NCBI RefSeq assembly: GCF_029910215.1
Contig: NZ_CP110396.1
Span: 1,612,001 to 1,676,000 of the forward strand
Length of the DNA stretch: 64,000 nucleotides
Reading direction: 5' to 3'
Source: Paraburkholderia sp. D15
GTDB lineage: Bacteria; Pseudomonadota; Gammaproteobacteria; Burkholderiales; Burkholderiaceae
Position numbers and translations under genes: made by a program. Position 1 is the stretch's first letter; the number at the start of each line of letters is the position of its first letter. Below, one piece after another: positions 34,887 through 44,575 of the stretch. Under the pieces are notes generated by a model that had not been told where the DNA came from, made no database searches, and saw only the letters and a list, made by a program, of their open reading frames with translations.

Positions 34887-35604
34887 TTCGGATTTCGACG
34901 CAAGCGCGACGGCGTCCCCGCTGATGCCGAAGGTCGAGCGGCAGCGGCTTCACGACACGGTGGTGGAGCACATCCGCCGCTTTATCGTCGAGGGGGTGCT
35001 GGAGCCGGGCAAGAAGCTGAACGAGCGGGAGCTGTGCGAAACGCTTGGAATTTCGCGCACGCCGTTGCGCGAGGCGCTGAAGGTGCTGGCGGCGGAGGGC
35101 TTGATCGAGATCTGGCCGAATCGCGGCGCGTCCGTGTCGAAGATGTCGGAAGCCGAATTGCGCGAGACCTTCGAGTTGATGAGCGGCCTCGAAGCATTTT
35201 CCGGCGAGCTGGCCGCGGAACGGATGACCGCCGCCGAACTGGCCGAGATCAAGGCCTTGCACTACGCGATGCTCGCGTGCCGCACGCAGAACGATCTGGC
35301 CGGGTACTACAGCCGCAACCAGGCGATTCACGACAAGATCAACGAGGCCGCCCGCAACTCGGCGTTGCGGCAGACGTATATCTCGGTCAATCGGCGCTTG
35401 CAGGCGCTGCGGTTCCGCTCGAATTTCCAGATCCCGAAGTGGGATAGCGCGATTCACGACCACGACGAGATGCTGAAAGCGCTCGAGGCGCGCGATGGGA
35501 AGAAACTCAGCGCGATTCTCCGGCAGCATCTGCTGGATAAACGCGATGCGGTGTTGCAGGTGCAGTCGCGCGAGGATGTCGCGGCATCCACGTTCAAGGC
35601 TTAG
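34879..35604 (+). CDS. GntR-family regulator with FCD domain
   Basis: Repressor-type regulator of about 241 residues: GntR winged helix at about 20-80 (LNERELCETLGISRTPLREAL) and a C-terminal FCD effector domain with its helical ligand pocket. ATG 34879 is chosen because GAGGG lies seven bases upstream; ATG 34861 lacks a Shine-Dalgarno sequence. It is divergent from the aminotransferase operon, and two nearly identical 14-bp palindromes, one over its own start, are the expected operators. The inducer is probably the organic acid imported by the MFS permease. Confidence 0.92.
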   Translation: MQNSDFDASATASPLMPKVERQRLHDTVVEHIRRFIVEGVLEPGKKLNERELCETLGISRTPLREALKVLAAEGLIEIWPNRGASVSKMSEAELRETFELMSGLEAFSGELAAERMTAAELAEIKALHYAMLACRTQNDLAGYYSRNQAIHDKINEAARNSALRQTYISVNRRLQALRFRSNFQIPKWDSAIHDHDEMLKALEARDGKKLSAILRQHLLDKRDAVLQVQSREDVAASTFKA

Positions 35605-35864
35605 TTTTTTGTCGGCGCCGATTCCGGCGCCGACGCTTCGCATCACCTCACTCTCCCCGCCTCACATCGTTACACGACGTTTCACTCGCCATACCCTTCG
35701 TTGTACGATTAAAAGTTCGAAGGGTTAAATCTACCTGCTCGCGTTTCCGTGTTTTTCTGAGACAACGTCGACGGTTGTTGAATGAAAACGCGCGCGCGGC
35801 ATTTGATAGCGAGGCGAGAAAAGTTGGCTAGCGACCAGTTGAATGAACTTGCATCGTTCCGCGC

Positions 35865-37673
35865 ATGATCGAGGCGCTGCGGCCTTACTACGAGCAGGAA
35901 CTCGCGCGGCTGGACGAGATGCTCGCGAAATTCGCGCAGGACTATCCACGAGTCGCCGAACGTTTGAGCCTATCGGGTTGCCATTTTGCAGATCCGCATG
36001 TAGAACGTCTGAGCCAGATCTTCGCCTTGATGGCCGCCGGCATTCGATTGAAACTCGATGACAGTTCGCCACAATTTACCGAGGCATTGATCGAAACTTT
36101 GCACCCGCATTACCTTCGATCGTTTCCATCGTGTTCGATCGCCCGCTTTGAAGCGATCGGCGAACCGCCACTGCAACCGGTTACGGTTGCGCGTGCAACG
36201 GAACTTGCGGCTGAAGGTGGCGAAGTCATATTCAGTACCAGCCATGACGTGACGATCGCCGCGATCGAAATCTCACGAGTTGTTTTCTTGCCCGTAGCGG
36301 CGGCCGCGATTAGCGCCGGGTTGCCGGCGGGTACGACGAACATTCTGTCGATCGCATTCGGCTCTTCTACCATGAATGCACCACTCGACGCGGTCTGGCC
36401 CGGCCGGGTTCGACTTCATCTCGCGGGTGATACGAAAACTGCGCGAACGCTCCTCGACGTCGTGCAATTGAACGCCACGCAAGCATTCATCGAAATCAAC
36501 GACGATGGGCGATGGACACCCTTACCGCGTGTTCCGGTTTCCGCGGTCGGCTTCGAGGATAACGACGCGCTGTTGCCTGCGAGCGCCAACTCGTCATTCA
36601 TTCAGTCACTGCTGGAGTACGCCGCGTTTCCAGAGAAATTCGATTTCGTCGATGTCGATTTTGGCGAGCCACTACCGCCGGGTTCGGATTGCGTCACGCT
36701 GCATCTGGCTTTGTCCGGACTTCACCCGGATTCGCGCGCTGCATGTGCGTTGAAGGGAATCGGTGTCGGGAACGTCGAGTTGTTCTGTACACCGGTCGTC
36801 AATCTGTTCCGGCAGCGGGACCTCCACGTTCGGCGCGCCGATGGGTCGGCCGAATATCCTGTCGTCGCGAAACCCGAGCAGCCGGCTGCGTTTCAGGTTT
36901 ATTCGATCGATGCGACACGCGATGCGCGAAATGCGAGACCTGTCGATCCATTTGCTTCTCTGATGCACGGGCAGATTCAGCCCGGCGCGCCGGACTGTTA
37001 CTGGCGGTTGATGCGCGATTTGTATGTCGAGCGGCATCGGCCTGGCATGGAAACGTCGCTCGTGCTCATTGGCCGGAATGGCGCCAGGCTGGAATCGGAA
37101 GATCTACCGCAGACGCTGTCGGTCGATGTGATTTTTTCGAATCGCGATCATGCGATTGCGCTTTTGCGCAAGTCGTCGAGCGGCGACTTGTGTGAGGAGC
37201 AAAGCACGTTGGGTAACCGCGTCAGGTTGTTGCGAGCGCCGACTTCATCTTTCCGGCCACGCGCGACGAGCGACGCGTTGTGGCGTGTGATTGCGTTGAG
37301 CACGCCCAATGCCGCGCAGCTTTGTGACAATGGACTGCGCGAATTCAAGCTGCTCTTGCGGCAATGCCAGCCGCACGAGGCTGTGCCGTTGAAACACGTC
37401 GACAGCGTTTCCTTTGTCCGCTACCAGGCTCGGCGCATGATGGTTCCTGGCAAACCCAGCCCTGCTTTCATGGCCGGAATTGAGATTACGTTGTCGATCG
37501 AGGAGCAGGCGTTTGCCGGGCAAAGCGTGGCGACGTTTATTCACGTGATGGATCGATACTTCGCGCGGTACGCGTCGGCGAATAGCTTTACCCAGCTTGT
37601 CGTGCTGTCGAAGGAGAACGGGCGGCAGATTCGCAAGTGTCCGCCGCGGCAGGGGCGTGGGTTTAGGGTTTGA
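35865..37673 (+). CDS. tssF: orphan T6SS baseplate protein TssF
   Basis: Type VI secretion baseplate wedge protein of the TssF/ImpG/VasA family, 602 residues, close to full family length. The N-terminal signature DPHVERLSQIFALMAAGIRL and LIETLHPHYLRSFPSCSI is unmistakable, and the C-terminal part (SFTQLVVLSKENG) is intact. Normally tssF lies between tssE and tssG; here none of the other core genes is present, only a regulator upstream and a convergent immunity-like gene 6 bp away. It may be a spare or specialised baseplate part for the VgrG locus downstream. Confidence 0.88.
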   Translation: MIEALRPYYEQELARLDEMLAKFAQDYPRVAERLSLSGCHFADPHVERLSQIFALMAAGIRLKLDDSSPQFTEALIETLHPHYLRSFPSCSIARFEAIGEPPLQPVTVARATELAAEGGEVIFSTSHDVTIAAIEISRVVFLPVAAAAISAGLPAGTTNILSIAFGSSTMNAPLDAVWPGRVRLHLAGDTKTARTLLDVVQLNATQAFIEINDDGRWTPLPRVPVSAVGFEDNDALLPASANSSFIQSLLEYAAFPEKFDFVDVDFGEPLPPGSDCVTLHLALSGLHPDSRAACALKGIGVGNVELFCTPVVNLFRQRDLHVRRADGSAEYPVVAKPEQPAAFQVYSIDATRDARNARPVDPFASLMHGQIQPGAPDCYWRLMRDLYVERHRPGMETSLVLIGRNGARLESEDLPQTLSVDVIFSNRDHAIALLRKSSSGDLCEEQSTLGNRVRLLRAPTSSFRPRATSDALWRVIALSTPNAAQLCDNGLREFKLLLRQCQPHEAVPLKHVDSVSFVRYQARRMMVPGKPSPAFMAGIEITLSIEEQAFAGQSVATFIHVMDRYFARYASANSFTQLVVLSKENGRQIRKCPPRQGRGFRV

Positions 37674-37679
37674 CGCTGT

Positions 37680-38276
37680 TCACCACCAGTTCTTGTAGAA
37701 GTTCAGCCTCGCGACGCAGTAGTCATGTTCTTCATGGAGCGTTGACGCGGTCAATTTGCAGTTTGCTTCGACGTACTTGATCCAGTCTGGATGGGTGCTT
37801 TGGGGGACGTGTGCAACCAATTTGGAGAGCACTTTCTCCGAGTCATCATTCTCGTAGAGGCTGGCCATGACGAACAGCGCCTTCCGGAACTCGACCATGC
37901 CGCCCAACTGACTCAGGTAGCGAAGCTCCCGAGTTCGCATCTCCGTCACTGACTGCAAACAGCTCCATTTTTCGATACCGGCCTCCTCTCCATCACGGAT
38001 CGCGTCGAAGGTTTCCGGGCAATAGTTTTCCTTGTAGACGATCCAGCGTCTTTGGGCAGTTAGCAAAGCCTCTTTGTCTACCTGGGAAACGCTTCTTATC
38101 GCGTCTGCGTATTGACGATTCAGGTCTTTGTCGGCAGTTTTAAAATTGGTGTACGCGCATGCCTCAAGCTCTCTATTAGTTTGATAATTACACAACTCCA
38201 ACGCCTGAACCGAATCAATGAAGAGCAAAAAAGTAATAAGCAAACATCTTCCAATCGGATACCGGAACATCATCAT
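37680..38276 (-). CDS. LprI/DUF1311-family exported protein, putative T6SS immunity protein
   Basis: Secreted or periplasmic protein of about 198 residues with an N-terminal signal-like segment (CLLITFLLFIDSVQA). The LprI-type lysozyme-inhibitor domain follows: paired cysteines in LELCNYQTNRELEACAY, the LNRQYADAI helix, and AQRRWIVYKENYC. LprI proteins inhibit lysozyme, which fits protection against the lysozyme-like effector encoded two genes upstream. Three consecutive ATG codons at 38276-38268 start the gene, with GGAA eight bases before; ATG 38321 would overlap the previous gene. Immunity function is inferred from context. Confidence 0.72.
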   Translation of the reverse strand: MMMFRYPIGRCLLITFLLFIDSVQALELCNYQTNRELEACAYTNFKTADKDLNRQYADAIRSVSQVDKEALLTAQRRWIVYKENYCPETFDAIRDGEEAGIEKWSCLQSVTEMRTRELRYLSQLGGMVEFRKALFVMASLYENDDSEKVLSKLVAHVPQSTHPDWIKYVEANCKLTASTLHEEHDYCVARLNFYKNWW

Positions 38277-38292
38277 AAATATTTCCAGGTTA

Positions 38293-39138
38293 CTAATCGC
38301 CAGCCGTTCGAGAATATGCACGCGGTGGTATCTGAGACATCAGTCCTCGTGCATTCATCATCGAGATATATCTGCCATAAGCGTCTTTCGCCTTGGCCAG
38401 TACGCCAAGATTCCAATAAGAATCGGCCAGATTCAGCCAGGTCACGACACGCTTCGGATCAATTTTCACTATTTTTTCAAAAACCGAAACAGCGCGCGTA
38501 TCGTCGCCAAGACTCTGGGCGGCGAAACCATAATCGCCGATCAACGGAACCAGTACTTCTCGCCCCTCTTTCGAATCAAGCCAATCGGAAGAATAGTTAT
38601 CGGCAAATGGCCTTAAATCTCTCACGGCGGATTCAAAATCATTGATCCCAATGAGATAAATTGCATTCTCGTGCATCATGCCGGCGTAGTACAGAAATAC
38701 CTCCCGGTAGCGTCTATCCTCTTTGCCTAATTCCAGGTAGCGCCCGGAAAAATCTATGTCATCTGCACATAAGCCACCGATTTGTACGCCTCCCACCCTG
38801 ATACTTTGATGAAACATGTAGACCCCCGCGTGCCGTCCCGCAACATAGCGCTCATCCAAATTGGCAATAGAGTTATGAACAGCGCTCAACTTCCCCTCGT
38901 AGTAGCTATCGCCTTTTTTCGATAAAACATCCACCTTGACGAAACAATCGGCGGATGTAGCCCCACCTCCAGGAGGTGCGCCGCCCGCTATCAGAAGCGT
39001 CTTTTTTCCTTCATTGATCAGGAGCGCTGCGTCCGCGGTTCCGCGACTGAACAGGCTGATTCTGCTGTCCGCGGCGAACGCCGATACCCAACAAAAAAAG
39101 AGAATCCATAAGAATGCAACTCTAATAACCCATTTCAT
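38293..39138 (-). CDS. exported TPR-containing protein, putative immunity protein
   Basis: About 281 residues with a signal peptide (MKWVIRVAFLWILFFCWVSAFA) and a mature periplasmic domain. A TPR-like helical pair is visible near the C-terminus (WLNLADSYWNLGVLAKAKDA). Its ATG lies inside the last codons of the effector gene, overlapping it by 17 bp, with GGAGG directly upstream, so it is translationally coupled to the toxin. Such coupling and export are typical of immunity proteins for periplasm-acting T6SS effectors. No named family recognised; the role is inferred. Confidence 0.72.
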   Translation of the reverse strand: MKWVIRVAFLWILFFCWVSAFAADSRISLFSRGTADAALLINEGKKTLLIAGGAPPGGGATSADCFVKVDVLSKKGDSYYEGKLSAVHNSIANLDERYVAGRHAGVYMFHQSIRVGGVQIGGLCADDIDFSGRYLELGKEDRRYREVFLYYAGMMHENAIYLIGINDFESAVRDLRPFADNYSSDWLDSKEGREVLVPLIGDYGFAAQSLGDDTRAVSVFEKIVKIDPKRVVTWLNLADSYWNLGVLAKAKDAYGRYISMMNARGLMSQIPPRAYSRTAGD

Positions 39139-41986
39139 CCTCCAGTTGCAGCAACGCTTTAGGCCGTTCGGCAACGTATCGTCGTGACACGCCATCTTGC
39201 TGGTCTTGGGACGCGTGGATAAATCGAATAAGTTTTCCCGCATTATTTTTCTTACCTCGCTCATCGTAAATCGCATCGATCAGTTTTCTGTCGTAATCCT
39301 TTGTTTCGCTGGGAGCGTCACCTAACCGCTTCATTGCAATCACTATCGCGTCAGTTGTTGGACCGTGCTGCACACATGTCGACCAGACCACGTCGTTCAA
39401 CGTATGCGAGTGATATCGAAGGTCGATTCCGTTTTGCGACAAAACAAATTGAATTTGCGCGTCATAGTGCGTTCTCCTCGTGTATTCGTGTTCTATCTTA
39501 TGAAAATCATTCAGGTTTTCATCCACGACCTTTCTCCATTTTCTGGAGAACTCTGTCGATCCCGGAATCAGACCGACAAATTCACCTGCCCAGGGAAAGT
39601 GTGGTGATGTGACAAACGCTCTCACCGTTCCGCCGACAACGACACCGCCATCCGATTGGCGAGTCTGACTGGTGAATTGATACGATCCGTAGGACACGCC
39701 ACCAGGATCGCCGAGTCCGCCAGATATCGTCCCTGGGCCGCGGCCGCCCGTCTCGAAATGGCTGGAAAGTGCGCCAAGGTTGTCGTCGTGTCGCTTACGC
39801 CGCTTCCCAATAAAATTCCCCACCACCCCCACCGGATGAAAATGCCAGGGATTCAACCCCTGCGGAAATCCCTCGATCTTCTCCACCTCCGATTTCCACC
39901 ACTGCAGCCTCTCGATCCGCTCCAACTCACGTTCCCACATCCAGTCGAGCTTTTTCATCAGCGGCATCATCGCTTTCCATTTGCTCATATCGCCGCCCCA
40001 TTCGCTCTCGCAGCGAACCACCAGATGGGAGAGCGCCTGCGCCATCCACGTCGTCTGCTGTGCGTGCCGCAACTCCTGCGCGGTGACGGTGCCGTCGCGG
40101 TTCGTGTCGATCGCCTGTTCCAGCTTCGTGATCAATTCACTGCTATTCACCAGCGACGCCGCCGGCTCGAATTCGGACTTGTTTTCGCCGACAAGCAGCA
40201 GCCCTGCCACGAACAGAAAGCGCGTGAACATATGGACCGGCGTGAGTTTGTCGCCGTCCGCGAACTCGAAGCCGGGCCAGTCCCACGCGCTGCACCAACG
40301 CATGTTCGGGTGATCTTTCTCCCGCACCCATCCCTGACGCTCGCGCCCGTCCTTCGCACCGACGCCGACGTTCCACCAGTACGCCCCGGTGTCGCCATCC
40401 TCTCTGGCGATCTTCTGTTCACCCAACTCATCGAGATCGACGCGCCGACACACGTCGCGGAAATCGGCTGCGGGTCCACTCGCGTTCGCGAGCGTCAGCG
40501 GAAATTCGCTCCAACCCGATACAGGCGCCGTCGTGATCTGATCGACGAGCCCTCGCTCCACCCACAACGGCGGCCCAAGGTTTTCCTCGATCGGTTTTGG
40601 CTTCGTGCGGTGATGGTGAGCATGCGGCTGCGCCGGCGGCATCGTCAGCGTTTTCGGTTGGACCTTCAGCCAGCGTGTGCCCTTCGCCCTCGTCAGCGGC
40701 ACGAGTTTCAGACCGGTTTGCATCAACGTCCGATCAGGCGCCGGAATCCCGGATACGAGCACCGCCCCCGGCGAAATCTCGAACAACGTCTTCGTATCCG
40801 GCAGATTTCTCGCGCGCTCGCGGCTCCTGTCGACGAAGTCCGGAAGATCCGCGCCTGCAAACACCTCGACATGCAACTGAGTGCGCGAGCGTTGAGGCGG
40901 CAACGCGCTGGCATCGTTGTAGCGCATGTAGTGCCCGACATGGCCGACGACCTCGCCCGCCTTCACCGCCACCGGTTCTTTCAGCACGACCACTTCGCCA
41001 AGCGACTCGGGCTCCATCACGAACTCGAGATGATCCAGTTCGACCCATCCGGACGCGACATTGATGGACGCCGTGCTGCCGGCCATCAATCCCACCGGTT
41101 GGCCCTTCTTCAGCGATGCAATTTGCGCCCACCCGCTGCGCGCCTCACCGACGACCTTCAGTTCGCATCCTCGCGGCAGAAGGCCGATGGGCCGTCCTTT
41201 CTTCGAACCGTGGACCTTGATCCCGAACAAAGCGACAGGCTCGACCGATGGCGTCGCCAACACAGCCCGGGGAGCGCCTGCGCAACTCGACACGGCAACC
41301 GGTTCGACCAGATCGCCAAAATCGCAAGCCTGCGCCGGGTTCGCTTGAACGTGATGCGGCTTCTGCCGCGATTTGCTCTGCTGATCCTTCGCACCATCGC
41401 CGACGCGAAACGAGCGATTCCCTAACCAATAGCGCATCTCGCGCGTCGGAGTCTTCGATGCTGCCGTGCGCATCGCATCCCGATAGCCCTTCAGGTCGAG
41501 CAAATGCATGTACAGACTGAAGAAGATCAACGTCTCACCGGGCTTCGCTTCGACCTGACGCTGTCCCGGATCCGGCGGCAAGCGCAACCTGTGCCGGATC
41601 AACACGAAACTGGTGGAGTAGTGCGCAAGCTTTCCATCCTTGTAGGCCAGCTCCGGATACTTTTCATCGAGTCGATACGCGACCACTTCACCGTCCGCGA
41701 TTGCGCGTACGCCGTCTCCCTGCTGCAAAACGGCGGCGGTCTTCTCATCGAAGTGAATCCCGCCGTGCCAGTTCCCATTCGCGCCCAGCGGATAAAAACC
41801 GTCTTCCGCGCAACCGAGCGCCTTCATATAGGTCATCGGATCGCTGGCATCGGCCTGACCAAGCGGCGCGAACGGAAAACTCCAGTTCAACGGCACGTAG
41901 GCTGGATGAACCGATGCCGGGCTCGCATCCGAAGTCTGCGGCTGAAGGACGGGAAAAGAACTGGCAGGATGATTCATCGTGCTCAT
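39122..41986 (-). CDS. T6SS effector: degenerate M23-like, EF-hand and lysozyme-like domains
   Basis: Large effector of about 954 residues. Residues 60-200 resemble an M23 endopeptidase fold, but the metal motif is altered (HGGIH at 74-78 instead of HxGxD, and LHVEV instead of HxH), so this part is probably inactive. SH3-like stretches follow (KGRPIGLLPRGCELKVVGEA). A calcium EF-hand loop lies at 627-638 (DTNRDGTVTAQEL). From 742 a lysozyme-like domain begins with SHFETGGRGPGTIS; E745 and D760 sit 15 apart, as in VgrG3-type peptidoglycan hydrolases. Starts at 41986 with GGAG upstream. Encoded right after vgrG, followed by two exported proteins. Confidence 0.8.
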   Translation of the reverse strand: MSTMNHPASSFPVLQPQTSDASPASVHPAYVPLNWSFPFAPLGQADASDPMTYMKALGCAEDGFYPLGANGNWHGGIHFDEKTAAVLQQGDGVRAIADGEVVAYRLDEKYPELAYKDGKLAHYSTSFVLIRHRLRLPPDPGQRQVEAKPGETLIFFSLYMHLLDLKGYRDAMRTAASKTPTREMRYWLGNRSFRVGDGAKDQQSKSRQKPHHVQANPAQACDFGDLVEPVAVSSCAGAPRAVLATPSVEPVALFGIKVHGSKKGRPIGLLPRGCELKVVGEARSGWAQIASLKKGQPVGLMAGSTASINVASGWVELDHLEFVMEPESLGEVVVLKEPVAVKAGEVVGHVGHYMRYNDASALPPQRSRTQLHVEVFAGADLPDFVDRSRERARNLPDTKTLFEISPGAVLVSGIPAPDRTLMQTGLKLVPLTRAKGTRWLKVQPKTLTMPPAQPHAHHHRTKPKPIEENLGPPLWVERGLVDQITTAPVSGWSEFPLTLANASGPAADFRDVCRRVDLDELGEQKIAREDGDTGAYWWNVGVGAKDGRERQGWVREKDHPNMRWCSAWDWPGFEFADGDKLTPVHMFTRFLFVAGLLLVGENKSEFEPAASLVNSSELITKLEQAIDTNRDGTVTAQELRHAQQTTWMAQALSHLVVRCESEWGGDMSKWKAMMPLMKKLDWMWERELERIERLQWWKSEVEKIEGFPQGLNPWHFHPVGVVGNFIGKRRKRHDDNLGALSSHFETGGRGPGTISGGLGDPGGVSYGSYQFTSQTRQSDGGVVVGGTVRAFVTSPHFPWAGEFVGLIPGSTEFSRKWRKVVDENLNDFHKIEHEYTRRTHYDAQIQFVLSQNGIDLRYHSHTLNDVVWSTCVQHGPTTDAIVIAMKRLGDAPSETKDYDRKLIDAIYDERGKKNNAGKLIRFIHASQDQQDGVSRRYVAERPKALLQLEDEMGY

Positions 41987-42061
41987 CGAGATTGACTCCA
42001 TCGGCTCCGTGTTTGTCTTCAACGCGACGAACGATCCGCGCAACCTATCCTCCCTACGACG

Positions 42062-44575
42062 TCACCCCGAGAAGCCATTGCCTCTCCCTCCGTTTATCTC
42101 GATCGACGTCGCCTCCAACGGATCCTTCAACGTCATCGTTGCGCTTTCCGACTTGCCCCACGACGCGCATCGCTCGCGAATCTCGCCACGCGTGCCGTTC
42201 TCGATCAGATCCGGCCCGATCCGGATGTAAGACCCGCCCGCGCCAATCCAGACCTCGTTCTTCGCGGTCAGCACCAATCTGCCGCCGACGCTTTCGATCG
42301 TCACGTCCTGCTGCGCGATCAACGTCATCGCGTCGCTCTGCGCCTGAACGATCACCGGTCCTTTTGCCGCAAAGATCTTCACGCCGAGGTTCCGTGCGAA
42401 CAGACTGATGCCGTCCAGCACGCTCGCGAGCAGCGACTTCCCGGCGCCAAGATTGATGTGTTTGCCGCTGACGACGTTGATCTGACCATCGGCCGCGACA
42501 TGCGCCGACTGCTGCGTCGACATGGCGATGCCGGCGGGACTCGACATCAACATGAGCGGCTTGGCAAAGCCGTTTGCGTGGCCCGTGCCACCGCCTGCGG
42601 TGCGGCCGCGATGTGTCGTCGAACCGCTCAGGCTGCTTCGGGTTGCATCGGTGAAGTGTTTAAGGGCGTCGTGTCCGTCAGCAAGACTCGCGGCGCGACC
42701 GCGTGCGCTCGCCTCCGACACCGTGTCGAGGACCGCTTCCGCCGCCGCGAGTTGTTCCGTCGCCGCCGACACGTTCAGCGGTTGCGCCGCGGCAGGCTGC
42801 GTGGAGAGATACATGCCCTGCGTCGCTCGCACGGCGCCATACGCATCCGATTTGAGGTCGAAACCGCTGCCTACGAACGCGCCGCGTGTGTTGTCCGTCT
42901 GACTGATCAGGTAGCCCAGATGCAGTTGCGAGCTGTAGCTCGTCGAATGAAGCTGCAGGCGGTTTTGCCCGGTCGAGTCGTCCATGACCAACTGATTGAA
43001 ACCGGCACCGCCGTATTCCTTCGAGCGGAACCCGGACAGCAATCCGTGCGCGTTCCAAACCGGTCGCGTCGCACCGCCATGGAGCCTCGACACAATGACC
43101 GGCCGGTCGCAATCGCCGTTGACGAAACCGATCAGCACTTCATCGCCCGTGCGCAGCGTGAAGATGCCACCGCGTTTTGCCCCGGCATCCGGCGCCGCGG
43201 CGCGAATCCACGCGGATGCGTTGCCATCGCCCGCGTTACGACGGTTCGACGTCAGACGAACCTTGTGGCGATTCATCTCGTCCGTATGGACCTCCTCGTT
43301 CTTCGGCCCCGCGACGATGCCGCTCTGCAGTTGCATCACCGGCTTGCCATGTTCGAATGGACTGCGGAACGGCACACGACGCGCCTGTGCCTCGATTTCC
43401 ACCCGAAAAAAACCGACGCTTCCGTCGACGTGCCGGACGCTCGAACCATCGCCATTTGTTCGCGCCTGTTCGATGCTGCCGCGTAAGCCCGCCGGGAAAC
43501 GCTTGAGCGCGTCGACGCCAGGAATGTTGTTTTGAATCAGCCACTCGGTCCCGATAATGGCGAATTCACGCTCGACATCGGGCAACGTGTCGTAGGCGGG
43601 ATGTCCGTCGAGCGTGAACCAGTAGCCGGGCAGCGCGCAGCGCAAGCCGCCGACGCCGTGCAGACGCTTCGCGCTCGACGCCCACTCTTCCACCCTGATC
43701 CGCGCCTGCTGTTCGCCCATGTCGCGGTCCGGCCAGGTGTAGGCGCCGGTGTAGTCGTAGATCTCGCCTTGCGCGGGCAATTGCTCCGGATTGATGGCGG
43801 ATGCGCCGATCTGTTTGGCGAGATCGGGACGCATGTAGTCGAATGTGCCCGTCTCCAGCGCCGCGCTCTGCACTGTCTGGTGCTCGCTGAGATGCGTCAG
43901 GCCATCGAACTCTTCGTCGCTGCCTGAGTGGCTGAAGTGGACGATCTTTTGCGGCAGCGGTGGCGCTGCAAATAGATCGTCCGCGATCACGACCTGATGC
44001 GACTTGCCGTCGGCGGCAAACTCGAAGCGGGTGAACAAACCGAGTTCTTCGAAACTCCGTTGCACGAAGTGCCAGTCCGACTCCCATTGCATACGTTGCG
44101 AGTACGCACGTAAGGGCGCGCGCAATTCGAAGCGATACTGGCCGCGAGCCTGCGCGTATTTGCTGAATACGTCCGAGAGGATCTGTTCTCCGCGCACTTC
44201 GAGCCAGTCGCGACGATCGCTGCCGAGCTTGAGAAAACTCAGCCACGACGAAAAGCGCAATTGGTAATACGTCAGCGCGCCGTCGCTGCCGAAACGCCGG
44301 AACGCTTGCACGTAGCCATGCATCGGCAGATACGTTTCGTCGTTCTGCTGAATCCACAGCGTCACCGGTTGCTTGAGCAGCGACGCCAGTTGAATCCGTG
44401 CGCCATACGGCGACACCGCGTCCACCAGCACGTCGTAATTGCGGCCGAGTCGCGCGGTGCCTTTTACGTAAAGCGGCAAGAGCCAATCGTCGCCTAATGG
44501 CGTATCCAGTTTGATCAGACGATGGAATTGAATATGGCCTGCGCGCAGCGCTTTTTCTATTGTTTTCTGGGACAT
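42062..44575 (-). CDS. vgrG: T6SS spike protein VgrG
   Basis: VgrG spike subunit of 837 residues. The N-terminal gp27/gp44-like region (about 1-380) is followed by the gp5 OB-fold (HKVRLTSNRRNAGDG to VIVSRLHGG, about 440-520) and a DUF2345 beta-helix needle (about 690-790, HINLGAGKSLLASV). There is no toxin domain fused to the C-terminus; the effector is the next gene, 75 bp downstream, and probably loads on this VgrG. GGAGTGGCAGC before the ATG is a clear ribosome binding site. No PAAR gene is visible between them. Confidence 0.93.
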   Translation of the reverse strand: MSQKTIEKALRAGHIQFHRLIKLDTPLGDDWLLPLYVKGTARLGRNYDVLVDAVSPYGARIQLASLLKQPVTLWIQQNDETYLPMHGYVQAFRRFGSDGALTYYQLRFSSWLSFLKLGSDRRDWLEVRGEQILSDVFSKYAQARGQYRFELRAPLRAYSQRMQWESDWHFVQRSFEELGLFTRFEFAADGKSHQVVIADDLFAAPPLPQKIVHFSHSGSDEEFDGLTHLSEHQTVQSAALETGTFDYMRPDLAKQIGASAINPEQLPAQGEIYDYTGAYTWPDRDMGEQQARIRVEEWASSAKRLHGVGGLRCALPGYWFTLDGHPAYDTLPDVEREFAIIGTEWLIQNNIPGVDALKRFPAGLRGSIEQARTNGDGSSVRHVDGSVGFFRVEIEAQARRVPFRSPFEHGKPVMQLQSGIVAGPKNEEVHTDEMNRHKVRLTSNRRNAGDGNASAWIRAAAPDAGAKRGGIFTLRTGDEVLIGFVNGDCDRPVIVSRLHGGATRPVWNAHGLLSGFRSKEYGGAGFNQLVMDDSTGQNRLQLHSTSYSSQLHLGYLISQTDNTRGAFVGSGFDLKSDAYGAVRATQGMYLSTQPAAAQPLNVSAATEQLAAAEAVLDTVSEASARGRAASLADGHDALKHFTDATRSSLSGSTTHRGRTAGGGTGHANGFAKPLMLMSSPAGIAMSTQQSAHVAADGQINVVSGKHINLGAGKSLLASVLDGISLFARNLGVKIFAAKGPVIVQAQSDAMTLIAQQDVTIESVGGRLVLTAKNEVWIGAGGSYIRIGPDLIENGTRGEIRERCASWGKSESATMTLKDPLEATSIEINGGRGNGFSG

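Noticed and set aside
39656..41425. Open frame of 589 codons opposite the T6SS effector
   Set aside because: Shadow frame with no motifs; the effector frame has signature domains and a proper ribosome binding site.
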